A stretch of DNA of 64,000 nt from Adhaeribacter aerolatus. Lineage in GTDB: Bacteria > Bacteroidota > Bacteroidia > Cytophagales > Hymenobacteraceae. Location of the stretch: NCBI RefSeq assembly GCF_007991635.1, contig NZ_BJYS01000016.1, positions 96,035 to 160,034 on the forward strand, read 5' to 3'. Positions 17,864-25,756 of this stretch are shown in pieces (the stretch's first letter is position 1; each line of letters opens with the position of its first letter). The translations under genes were made by a program, and so were the position numbers. The notes under the pieces are model-generated. The model worked only from the letters and a program-made list of their open reading frames with translations. It was not told the origin of the DNA and did not search any database.

Positions 17864-19055
17864 GAGGTTTTTCGATGTCTTCTAAGTAATTAATAATAGT
17901 TGCCAGATCTTTATCGCCGCGGCCCGAGAGGTTTAACACCACCACATCTGTTGGTTTCAGCTCCATTTTATTTAAGGCAGATAAAGCATGCGCTGATTCT
18001 ATGGCCGGAATAATGCCTTCGAGCCGGCTAAGCAATACCACGCTCTGCATAGATTCATCGTCGGTGATGCTGTAGAACTTGGCCCGGCCGGTTTCCCACA
18101 AATGCGCGTGCAAGGGGCCTATACCCGGGTAATCCAGGCCAGCCGATATAGAATGGGGCTCTACAATCTGGCCGTCTTCGGTTTGCATGAGCAAGGTTTT
18201 ACTGCCGTGAATAACACCCAGCGTACCCAACACCGAAGTAGCAGCCGAAAAACCGGTATCTACGCCGTGGCCAGCCGCTTCCACGGCCACTAATTTTACT
18301 TCCGGCTCGTTCAGGTAATGGTAAAAAGCACCGGCCGCATTGCTGCCGCCCCCTACGCAGGCTACCACATAATCCGGGTTAGAACGGCCTTCTTTTTCCT
18401 GCAACTGTTGCTTTATCTCTTCACTGATAACGGCCTGAAAACGAGCTACCATATCGGGGTAAGGATGTGGCCCTACTACCGACCCAATAATATAGTGCGT
18501 ATCTTCCGGATTACTGATCCAATCCCGGATAGCTTCGTTGGTAGCATCTTTTAAAGTCTGGCTGCCGGATGTTACGGGTACGACCGTAGCACCCAGCAAT
18601 TGCATCCGGGCCACGTTTGGTTTCTGGCGCTCTGTATCAATCTTGCCCATGTATACCACGCACTCCAAACCGGCCAAAGCACAAACGGTAGCCGTAGCCA
18701 CGCCGTGCTGGCCGGCGCCGGTCTCGGCAATAATCCGGGTTTTTCCCAACCGCTTCGCCAGTAAAATTTGGCCGACCGTATTATTTATTTTATGCGCGCC
18801 GGTGTGCGCCAGGTCTTCGCGCTTCAGGTAAATTTTGGCGTTATACTTTTCGGAAAGCCGCTGCGCGTAATACAATGGCGTTGGTCTGCCTACATAATCT
18901 CGCAGTAAGCTTTGCAGTTCCTCCTGAAAGGACGGCTCGTAAATAATTTCCAGGTACTTCTGCCGCAGCTCCTCTACATTTGGGTACAGCATTTCGGGAA
19001 TATATGCGCCCCCGTAATTGCCGTAATAGCCGCGCTCATCAACTGAATATTTCAT
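17853..19055 (-). CDS. trpB: Tryptophan synthase beta subunit
   Basis: A 400-residue PLP enzyme of usual length. The PLP lysine is in [15 protein letters not shown], the Gly-rich phosphate loop is [10 protein letters not shown], and the [12 protein letters not shown] block is intact. It condenses indole with serine. The gene lies 20 bases after trpF. Confidence 0.98.
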   Translation of the reverse strand: MKYSVDERGYYGNYGGAYIPEMLYPNVEELRQKYLEIIYEPSFQEELQSLLRDYVGRPTPLYYAQRLSEKYNAKIYLKREDLAHTGAHKINNTVGQILLAKRLGKTRIIAETGAGQHGVATATVCALAGLECVVYMGKIDTERQKPNVARMQLLGATVVPVTSGSQTLKDATNEAIRDWISNPEDTHYIIGSVVGPHPYPDMVARFQAVISEEIKQQLQEKEGRSNPDYVVACVGGGSNAAGAFYHYLNEPEVKLVAVEAAGHGVDTGFSAATSVLGTLGVIHGSKTLLMQTEDGQIVEPHSISAGLDYPGIGPLHAHLWETGRAKFYSITDDESMQSVVLLSRLEGIIPAIESAHALSALNKMELKPTDVVVLNLSGRGDKDLATIINYLEDIEKPHGE

Positions 19056-19075
19056 CTCTTTTGTTTTTTATTTCT

Positions 19076-19750
19076 TTACGCTTGCCTGATTTTGCCGAAA
19101 AAGGCCTGCACTTTGGCACTGTCTTTCAGGGCCGGGCTTAATTCAAATCGGCTGTTAATATCTATGCCTTTTAACAATGGTAATTCCAGTCTTTTAATCT
19201 GGTCTACATGCGCCAGGTCAATTCCCCCACTCAGGAAAAAAGGTGTTTCACCCTGGTAATTTTTCAATATATCCCAATTGAACCGCACCCCATTTCCGCC
19301 GTAATCATTTCCTTTGGTATCAAACAAATAATAATCGCAGGTGCCTTCGTAAGCTTCTAATGTTTCAAAAGCAAAGGCATCATCCACCGAGAAAGCTTTT
19401 AAAACCAACAAGCCCGTTTCTTTTAGCTGTTGGCAAAGTTCCGGCAATTCTTCGCCGTGTAGTTGTACCGCCTCCAGTTTATATTTTTCGGCTGTCTGCC
19501 GGATGGTTTCGTAGGTTTCGTTTACAAACACGCCTACTTTGCAGGTAGTTGCCGGCATATTTTTCAGCGAGTCTGCCGGTATTTCGTCGCCTACAAAACG
19601 AGTTGATTTCGGGTAAAAAATAAAGCCCAGGTAATCTGGTTTCAGCGCCAATATTTCCTGAATATTTTCAGGCTGCCGCATGCCGCATACCTTTAGTAGC
19701 AGCGCATTTTGGCGAAGTTTAATATTTTCGGAATTGGCAGCAGCTCCCAT
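19076..19750 (-). CDS. trpF: Phosphoribosylanthranilate isomerase
   Basis: A 224-residue TIM barrel. I prefer the ATG at 19750 over the longer frame, because it lies 2 bases after the trpC stop and the extra 16 codons are Cys-rich and unlike TrpF. Typical parts are LLLKVCGMRQPENI (catalytic Cys), KPDYLGFIFYPKSTRFV, AVQLHGEE, DTKGNDYGGNG (catalytic Asp) and FFLSGGIDL. It converts N-(5-phosphoribosyl)anthranilate to CdRP. Confidence 0.94.
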   Translation of the reverse strand: MGAAANSENIKLRQNALLLKVCGMRQPENIQEILALKPDYLGFIFYPKSTRFVGDEIPADSLKNMPATTCKVGVFVNETYETIRQTAEKYKLEAVQLHGEELPELCQQLKETGLLVLKAFSVDDAFAFETLEAYEGTCDYYLFDTKGNDYGGNGVRFNWDILKNYQGETPFFLSGGIDLAHVDQIKRLELPLLKGIDINSRFELSPALKDSAKVQAFFGKIRQA

Positions 19751-19752
19751 CT

Positions 19753-20553
19753 TTATACCGCAGCAGTTTGTCCTAATGCATGAATAAAATCGGCACAAGC
19801 TTTTTCCGGCCGGCTGGTTTTCATAAAAGCTTCGCCCATTAAAAAGCCTTGGTATCTAAATTGGCGCAGTTCCCGGATAGTTTCGGGTTGGCCAATGCCA
19901 CTCTCCGATACTTTAATAAATGAATCCGGAATAAGCGCCGCCAATTCTTTGGAGGTGTTGATGCTAACAGTAAAATCTTTCAGGTTGCGGTTATTTACCC
20001 CAATCACGTCTACTTTGTCGCTGAGGGTACGTTCCAGTTCTTCCTGGTCATGCACTTCCAGTAATATTTCGAGCCCCAAAGAACGGGCAAAATCGGCTAG
20101 TTGGTTTAGTTTTGGTGTTTCCAGGATGCCGGCAATTAATAAAATCACATCGGCCCCAATAGATTTAGCTTCTACAATCTGGTATTCATCCACAATAAAA
20201 TCTTTGCGCAGAATCGGGCAAAAATTATACTTCCGGGCAGTGGTTAAATCCTCGCTTTTGCCGCCGAAATATTTCTGGTCGGTGAGTACCGAAAGCGCCG
20301 AGGCACCGGCCTGCATATACCCAATGGTGGTTTTCTCTACGGCAGCATGGGGGTTAATCATGCCCAAAGATGGCGATTTGCGTTTAAACTCCGCAATAAT
20401 GCCACTCAGGTCCGGCCGTTGCAGGTACTTTTTTAACGATACCGGCTGGGTTTCAAAATAGATGCTCTGCTCCAGTAATTTTACCGGTACCAGGCTTTTC
20501 CGGTCGGCTACCTCGGTTTGTTTAAACGCCGCAATTTCTTCCAGAATATTCAT
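19753..20553 (-). CDS. trpC: Indole-3-glycerol phosphate synthase
   Basis: A 266-residue barrel of normal length. Key segments are IIAEFKRKSPSLG (catalytic Lys and substrate loop), LRKDFIVDEYQI, VIGVNNRNLKDF and FIKVSESGIG. It closes the indole ring from CdRP. TrpC and TrpF are separate proteins here, unlike the fusion in enterobacteria. There is a 123-base gap to trpD upstream, A+T rich and without a terminator. Confidence 0.97.
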   Translation of the reverse strand: MNILEEIAAFKQTEVADRKSLVPVKLLEQSIYFETQPVSLKKYLQRPDLSGIIAEFKRKSPSLGMINPHAAVEKTTIGYMQAGASALSVLTDQKYFGGKSEDLTTARKYNFCPILRKDFIVDEYQIVEAKSIGADVILLIAGILETPKLNQLADFARSLGLEILLEVHDQEELERTLSDKVDVIGVNNRNLKDFTVSINTSKELAALIPDSFIKVSESGIGQPETIRELRQFRYQGFLMGEAFMKTSRPEKACADFIHALGQTAAV

Positions 20554-20676
20554 TTTTCCTTAATAGTCTAAGATCTTAAGCTTTAGACTAAATATTTAAA
20601 TAAGTATTTATAAACAATTAATTACCAACAATATTTATTTACTGATTTACTTAAAGCCTATCAGCTTTAAGCCAGG

Positions 20677-21663
20677 TTAAGCTAATAAGTTTTTGAAAGC
20701 CTGTAAGGCTTTACCCGATTCCAGCGACTCCCGTGCTTCGGCTAAGGCATCTGGTACTTTTAACTTGGGGTTGGCACAAAATATAGCCATACCGGCATTG
20801 GCAATTACCGCATTTTTCTGGGTCTCGGTGCCTTGGTTTTCGAGCACGTTTTTAAATATTGCGGCCGATTCTTCCACGGTATGTCCGCCGGCGAGCTCAG
20901 CCGGGTTTACGGTTTTAAAACCCAACGATTCCGGCGTAAGCAAATGTTCGCCTTCGGCCAATACCATTTTAAACGGCGAGGTTAAAGAAATTTCGTCGTA
21001 CCCATCCAGCGAATGCAGAATAATGTAGCGCTTGTTCGTCTGCTGGTACAAGTAATTGTAAAGGCGCAGCAACTCCAGGTTAAAAACGCCTACCATCTGG
21101 AAATTAGGCATGGCCGGGTTAACCATCGGGCCTAAAATATTGAAAAAAGTTTTCAGCCCTAACTCTTTCCGGATGGGGCCAAAATTTTTCATGGCCGGGT
21201 GGAAAACTTGGGCGTGCAAAAAGCAAATATTAGCCTCGTCGAGTTTGCGGCGCAGGAAATCCGATTCATTCGTAAACTGGTACCCAAAATGGGCCATGAT
21301 GTTAGACGAACCGCAAATAGAAGACACCCCGAAGTTACCGTGCTTCGCCACTTTATAGCCAGCCCCGGCTACTACAAAAGAAGCCAGCGTAGAAATATTA
21401 AAAGTATCTTTACTATCGCCGCCGGTACCACACAGGTCTATTACATCGTGGGTACCTAAATCCGGCTTAATGCACAATTCCAGCATGGCATCGCGGAAAC
21501 CTTCCAGTTCACTCACGGTAATATTCCGCATCAGGAAAACCGTAATAAAAGCCGCCATTTCGCTTTGGTTATAACGCCCCTGACTTAGGTCCATTAAAAC
21601 CTGCCGGGCGGTTTCCTTCGTGAGTGCCTTTTGCTCGATTAAATGAATTAAAATTTCTTTCAT
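20677..21663 (-). CDS. trpD: Anthranilate phosphoribosyltransferase
   Basis: A 328-residue enzyme. The PRPP-binding signature DLCGTGGDSKDTFNIST and the anthranilate-site segment KHGNFGVSSICGSSNIMAHFG are complete, as is the FNILGPMVNPA block. It is not fused to the glutaminase TrpG, which is a separate gene upstream. Confidence 0.97.
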   Translation of the reverse strand: MKEILIHLIEQKALTKETARQVLMDLSQGRYNQSEMAAFITVFLMRNITVSELEGFRDAMLELCIKPDLGTHDVIDLCGTGGDSKDTFNISTLASFVVAGAGYKVAKHGNFGVSSICGSSNIMAHFGYQFTNESDFLRRKLDEANICFLHAQVFHPAMKNFGPIRKELGLKTFFNILGPMVNPAMPNFQMVGVFNLELLRLYNYLYQQTNKRYIILHSLDGYDEISLTSPFKMVLAEGEHLLTPESLGFKTVNPAELAGGHTVEESAAIFKNVLENQGTETQKNAVIANAGMAIFCANPKLKVPDALAEARESLESGKALQAFKNLLA

Positions 21664-21673
21664 AATAAATTAA

Positions 21674-21709
21674 TGTGCTGATGTGCGAATATGCTGATTT
21701 GCTGATTTG
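21674..21709. repeat. Short GCTGATTT-type tandem repeat
   Basis: In the trpG-trpD gap, TGCTGATGTGCGAATATGC is followed by two exact GCTGATTT units (21693-21708). Short repeats of this 'TGCTGATKTG' kind are frequent between genes in Bacteroidota. Too short to name. Confidence 0.5.
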
Positions 21710-21806
21710 AAAAATGTAGCAATATTAGCTTGTTTTCTAAACTTTAACCGTCTGACTTTTAGCTAAAACTAAATTATAACAATCTAAATGCTAATTATTT
21801 AAAATA

Positions 21807-22406
21807 TCAAATCCAGCTTTTCTTAGGGGTGATGGAGCCTTTCAGCCAGGTGCGCATCATGGTTTCGCCGTGCTCGGTTAAGATAGATTCGGGGTGAAAC
21901 TGCACACCTTTTACATTGTATTCGCGGTGACGCAGCGCCATTATTTGTCCATCGGCATCAACCGCTGTAACTTCCAGTTCGTGGGGAAAAGATTTAGGTA
22001 CCACCACCCAGGAATGGTAACGGGCAGCTTTAAATTCGTGCGGTAAACCCCGGAAAATTGGTTCGTTATTTGAAGAAACCCGAATGGGCGTGGCTACCCC
22101 GTGCACCGGCTCCGGTAAATTCAGAAGCGAACCGCCAAAAGCCTCCGCAATGGCCTGGTGCCCCAGACAAACGCCAAATATTTTCTTTGTAGGTGCATAG
22201 CGTTTAATTAAATCCGGCATTATGCCGGCTTCGGATGGTACACCCGGGCCCGGTGATAAAAGAATATTATCGTATTCCTCTACCGCGTCCAGCGTTATTT
22301 TATCGTTCCGGTAAACATCCATTTTCGCTCCGTAACCCAGCTTTTTAACCAGTTGTACCAGGTTATAGGTAAACGAATCGTAATTATCTAACACTAATAA
22401 TTTCAT
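21807..22406 (-). CDS. trpG: Anthranilate synthase component II (glutamine amidotransferase)
   Basis: A 199-residue class I glutaminase. I place the start at the ATG at 22406 (MKLLVLDNYDSFTYNL), because the 16 upstream codons of the longer frame come from an A+T-rich repeat and are not TrpG-like. The triad is Cys in FGVCLGHQAI, and His and Glu in VQFHPESILTEHG. It supplies ammonia to TrpE. A frameshifted foreign gene sits between it and trpE. Confidence 0.95.
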   Translation of the reverse strand: MKLLVLDNYDSFTYNLVQLVKKLGYGAKMDVYRNDKITLDAVEEYDNILLSPGPGVPSEAGIMPDLIKRYAPTKKIFGVCLGHQAIAEAFGGSLLNLPEPVHGVATPIRVSSNNEPIFRGLPHEFKAARYHSWVVVPKSFPHELEVTAVDADGQIMALRHREYNVKGVQFHPESILTEHGETMMRTWLKGSITPKKSWI

Positions 22407-22476
22407 TTTCTGATAAAGTTTAAAGTTTAAGGTTAAAAGTTGAAGGGTTTCCACTAATGCCTTAAACCTTTAATAT

Positions 22477-22850
22477 TTACTTTATTTTATTCTGATAATC
22501 CTTGATGTATTTAATAAAACTTGAAAGCTGACCAGACAAGCTATTTAACTCGGAAAATTTATTATTATAAAATTCATTTTCAATAATCTCTAGTTCCTTC
22601 AAAATGAAAAGCTGACTTCTAAGCTCTCCTGCTGACCCCTTGGCATATTTCAGAAATCGTACAAACTCATTGTTATTATTGTATTCAAATCCTTCGGCGA
22701 TATTACTTGAAATAGAGAAAGCAGCTCTTTTTATCTGGTCTTTAGGTGCAAAATCATTCTTCAATTTTTCGGTTTCACAAACTTTATAAATATCAATTGC
22801 AATCTGGCCGGCCTTTTCCAAACATCTAAATCTTCAAACCGCTTTGCCAT
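22477..22850 (-). pseudogene. Four-helix-bundle (S23/IVS-type) protein gene, frameshifted
   Basis: Codons from the ATG at 22850 read MAKRFEDLDVWK, the standard start of the 23S-rRNA-intervening-sequence-type four-helix-bundle family. The rest of the family (KAGQIAIDIYKVCETEK, then FAPKDQIKRAAFSISSNIAEGFEY, RFLKYAKGSAGELRSQL) continues in another frame down to the stop at 22477. The total is 374 bases, one short of 125 codons. The break is at a homopolymer (four T on the plus strand, 22814-22817) where a fifth base would restore KKAGQ. Either a true one-base deletion or a sequencing error. It lies inside the trp operon between trpE and trpG and is flanked by A+T-rich inverted tracts. Function of the family outside rRNA is unknown. 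Confidence 0.88.
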
Positions 22851-22900
22851 TTGTCATTTAACCTTAGACCTGATTTTAAACTTTTAAACCTTTAACCTTT

Positions 22901-24313
22901 TTAAATATCCGCAGCCAAAACCAAAGCTTTGCGCAGAGCCGCCAGTTTGTGGTTAACTTCGTTCAGTTCCGATTCCAGAACCGATTTAGCTACCACACCC
23001 GCTCCGGCCTGGTAATACAAGCGGTTCTGCACGCTCATGAAAGACCGAATCATGATGGCGTGGTTGAAGTCGCCGTTGAACCCGATAAACCCAATACAGC
23101 CACCATAATAACCCCGCCCGGTTGGTTCCAGTTCATCAATAATGCTCATGGCTTTGTATTTGGGCGCCCCCGATAAGGTTCCGGCCGGAAAAGTATCGGC
23201 TACCATCAGCATAGGGGCTACTTCTTTGCTGCGGGTGCTGGTAACTTTTGAAACGAGGTGAATCACGTGTGAATAATATTGCACTTCTTTGAATACTTCC
23301 ACGTTTACATCGTCGCCGTGGCGGCCCAGGTCGTTGCGGGCTAAATCAACGAGCATCACATGTTCGGCATTTTCTTTGGGGTCTTCGTAGAGTTTGCGGG
23401 CCAATTCGGCATCTTTGGCATCGTCGCCGGTGCGCCGGAAAGTACCGGCAATCGGGAATATACTGGCTTTATTGCCTTTTAATAAAATCTGGGCTTCGGG
23501 CGAAGAACCGAATATTTTAAAGTTGCCATAATCAAAATAAAATAAATAAGGCGATGGATTGATGGAACGCAAGGCGCGGTAAACATTAAATTCATCGCCT
23601 TTAAAGCCTTGCGAGAACCGCCGCGACAGCACAATCTGGAACACATTGCCAATATTACAATGGTGCTGCCCCTCGCCGATAACTTTTAAAAATTCTTCGT
23701 CGGTATAATTTGAGTCTTCGTCGTTGCTGACTTTAAAAGAAAAGGAAGGAATATTTTTATTGCGGATAAGCGCTTCGAGGTTAGCCAGGCCTTTGCCATC
23801 GTTGTTCTCGTCAATGCTGTGCTCAAAAATGTAAAGGTCGTTTTTGAAATGGTCAACCACAATTACATAGCGGTACAGGCTATAAAAAATATCGGGCAAA
23901 CCTTCGTAAGCGGTTTCTTTGGGGCGGAAGGTAAGGTCTTCGTAATAAGTTACGGCGTCGTAGGCCATGTACCCAAATAAGCCGTTGTTTACGAAATTGA
24001 AATCGTGTTCTTTTACGTAGAAGCAGTTCACAAACTGCTGCAGGTGTTTTACGGCATCGCGCCGTTCGGTTAAAGTGAGTTGCTCTACCTTCCCATCCGG
24101 GAAAAACTGGCTGATAACGCCGTTCTTTAATTCGACCCCCCCAATTGGTTCGCAACAAATATACGAGAAGCTGTTTTCGTGTCCGTGGTAGTCGGAGCTT
24201 TCCAGCATAATGCAGTTGCGGTATTTATCGCGCAATTGTAAATAAATACCTACCGGGGTTACTGTATCGGCTAATAAATGCTTGTGAACCGTATAAAGTT
24301 TATACTTATCCAT
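22901..24313 (-). CDS. trpE: Anthranilate synthase component I
   Basis: A 470-residue chorismate-binding enzyme, first structural gene of the operon. The C-terminal catalytic domain carries IGNVFQIVLSRRFSQ, SPSPYLFYFDYG-like and SSPEAQILLKG blocks, PIAGTFRRTGDDAKDAELA, DLARNDLGRH, and TFPAGTLSGAPKYKAMSIIDELE, all typical of TrpE. The N-terminal part should hold the tryptophan feedback site; the usual LLES motif appears as CIMLESSDYHG (35-45). It makes anthranilate from chorismate with ammonia from TrpG. It is preceded by an attenuator and leader peptide. Confidence 0.96.
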   Translation of the reverse strand: MDKYKLYTVHKHLLADTVTPVGIYLQLRDKYRNCIMLESSDYHGHENSFSYICCEPIGGVELKNGVISQFFPDGKVEQLTLTERRDAVKHLQQFVNCFYVKEHDFNFVNNGLFGYMAYDAVTYYEDLTFRPKETAYEGLPDIFYSLYRYVIVVDHFKNDLYIFEHSIDENNDGKGLANLEALIRNKNIPSFSFKVSNDEDSNYTDEEFLKVIGEGQHHCNIGNVFQIVLSRRFSQGFKGDEFNVYRALRSINPSPYLFYFDYGNFKIFGSSPEAQILLKGNKASIFPIAGTFRRTGDDAKDAELARKLYEDPKENAEHVMLVDLARNDLGRHGDDVNVEVFKEVQYYSHVIHLVSKVTSTRSKEVAPMLMVADTFPAGTLSGAPKYKAMSIIDELEPTGRGYYGGCIGFIGFNGDFNHAIMIRSFMSVQNRLYYQAGAGVVAKSVLESELNEVNHKLAALRKALVLAADI

Positions 24314-24337
24314 TTAAAGAGATATGTTAAGGTCTTA

Positions 24338-24370
24338 AAACAAAAAAGCCCAAGTGTGAACTTGGGCTTT
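24338..24370 (-). terminator. trp attenuator: intrinsic terminator in the trpE leader
   Basis: On the minus strand a perfect 10-bp stem AAAGCCCAAG/CTTGGGCTTT with a 6-base loop is followed by TTTTTTGTTTT. It ends about 25 bases before the trpE start and 47 bases after the leader-peptide stop. A terminator placed between promoter and first gene is a regulatory attenuator. One candidate competing pairing is GTGAAC (24412-24407) with GTTCAC (24361-24356), which uses the loop and one stem base. Confidence 0.9.
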
Positions 24371-24416
24371 CTTTTATGCGCTATGATAAAATTACAGGTA
24401 TGCCGCGTTCACGCTC

Positions 24417-24470
24417 TTAGTTTTCTAAAAGGTGCCACCAACCAGCAGTATGTAATGTTATGTTCTTCAT
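24417..24470 (-). CDS. trpL: trp operon leader peptide
   Basis: A 17-codon frame reading MKNITLHTAGWWHLLEN with two adjacent Trp codons (TGG TGG) at positions 11-12, placed between a strong promoter and the attenuator of trpE. Tandem Trp codons in a short leader followed by an intrinsic terminator are the mark of ribosome-mediated attenuation: a ribosome stalled for lack of charged tRNA-Trp would change RNA folding and allow read-through into trpE. Too short for standard gene finders. The start has almost no 5' untranslated RNA if the promoter below is right. Confidence 0.88.
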   Translation of the reverse strand: MKNITLHTAGWWHLLEN

Positions 24471-24477
24471 TCTGTCG

Positions 24478-24509
24478 CAAATATAAAGGTGGTTTTGGTT
24501 TATCCAAAA
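24478..24509 (-). promoter_or_regulatory. trp operon promoter (Bacteroidota -33/-7 type)
   Basis: On the minus strand TTTTG (24509-24505), 19 bases, then TATATTTG (24485-24478), an exact match to TTTG-N19-TAnnTTTG. The leader ATG starts only 7 bases after the -7 box. Confidence 0.82.
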
Positions 24510-24665
24510 TAATTTAATTTAAATTATTTGGGGTGGTCTTATTTAAATTTAATCCTTTAGGAACCGGAAGTATCGGTAGAGTGGCAAAATATTAAACCCA
24601 CATTATATTTCAGAAAAATCTATAGCAAAGTGCAAGGGCTCAAATAAATAATTTAAAATTAATAT

Positions 24666-25559
24666 TTATCTGATTTTTTGAGCCTGCAGATTGGCTACGC
24701 CGTTTGCCTGTAATATTTTAGAAAAAAATAGTACATGATAGGGTAAAGAGTTTTCCCAGTAATCCCAGGTATGGCCGCCAGGTCTTTCGGTATAATCGTG
24801 AGGCGTTTTGTTGTAAACCAGGCGGCGGTGAAGCTCACGGTTTGGCTCCAGTAAAAAGTCGTCTACCCCGCAATCGATTATTATTTTCAGGTTATTGGCT
24901 TTCATTTTATCCGCCATATTAACCACCGAATGCGCAGCATAATGATTGGGCATAGCTCCCAATGGCCCTAGAATCCGCTCAAACCCAGGCTTTATTTGCT
25001 GGCTAAATTCCGGTGATATATTCCAGTTAGCTGGATCCAAGTCTAGGGCACCGCTCATGCTACCCGCAGCACAATAAAGCTCCGGGTGCCGGGTGGCTAA
25101 ATACAGGGCCCCGTGGCCGCCCATACTCAAACCCGTAATTACGCGGCCTTTACGATCGCGGATGGTGCGGTAAGTATTGTCGATTTTGGTTAGTACCTCT
25201 TGGGTAATGTATGTTTCAAAAAGGTTATCTTTCCGGACTGGGCTATCCAGGTAACCTCCCAACCTTTCTCCTTCGGGCGAAACAATAATAACATTATATT
25301 GGTCAGCCAGCTTATGCAACAATTGCTTATCGGGCGTTAGCCGGAGCCAGTCGCTAAATCGCCCTCCCCCACCGTGTAATAAATACAAAACCGGAAAAGC
25401 CGCCTTACTTTTAGCATAAGCATTGGGTAATACTACAGCGGCCTTATACGTTTTGTTCATAGCGGCACTTGGAATATCCAACGAATCTACTTTAGCAGCA
25501 AAAGCAGAAATACCTAAGCTACCCAAAAGCCCCAACAAGAATAAGCGACGAAATTTCAT
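24666..25559 (-). CDS. Exported esterase of the FrmB/feruloyl-esterase type
   Basis: A 297-residue alpha/beta hydrolase with a signal peptide (MKFRRLFLLGLLGSLGISAFA). The oxyanion region is LYLLHGGGGRFSDW, the nucleophile elbow is TGLSMGGHGAL (Ser), and the His is in RPGGHTWDYWENSL. This pattern is that of the 'putative esterase' family, which includes S-formylglutathione hydrolase, mycolyltransferases and feruloyl esterases. With export, a carbohydrate-ester substrate outside the cytoplasm is likely. It is followed upstream by a second esterase gene in the same direction. Confidence 0.88.
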   Translation of the reverse strand: MKFRRLFLLGLLGSLGISAFAAKVDSLDIPSAAMNKTYKAAVVLPNAYAKSKAAFPVLYLLHGGGGRFSDWLRLTPDKQLLHKLADQYNVIIVSPEGERLGGYLDSPVRKDNLFETYITQEVLTKIDNTYRTIRDRKGRVITGLSMGGHGALYLATRHPELYCAAGSMSGALDLDPANWNISPEFSQQIKPGFERILGPLGAMPNHYAAHSVVNMADKMKANNLKIIIDCGVDDFLLEPNRELHRRLVYNKTPHDYTERPGGHTWDYWENSLPYHVLFFSKILQANGVANLQAQKIR

Positions 25560-25756
25560 TTGATTTAATTTATAAGTGGTTTATAAAGGAGTCAAACCCG
25601 AAGAGGCATTTTAACCTCTCCAGGTTTTAAATTTTTATAAGAAAATTAATCCGAATCTGAAGGTTTAATAAGTGCAGCCTTTTAGTGGTTTAGGAAAACC
25701 AGGGTAGACTAAGCTTGGGTTAAGGATGCTTTATTACTATTGCGACCAGCTCTTTC

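Noticed and set aside
19751..19798. 16-codon extension of trpF into trpC
   Set aside because: The Cys-rich peptide is unlike TrpF; the ATG at 19750 gives a 2-base intergenic spacing normal for this operon.
24403..24416. Strong antiterminator for the trp leader
   Set aside because: The best pairing (GTGAAC with GTTCAC) mostly uses the loop of the terminator and disrupts only one stem pair on each side, so I do not claim it as the antiterminator.
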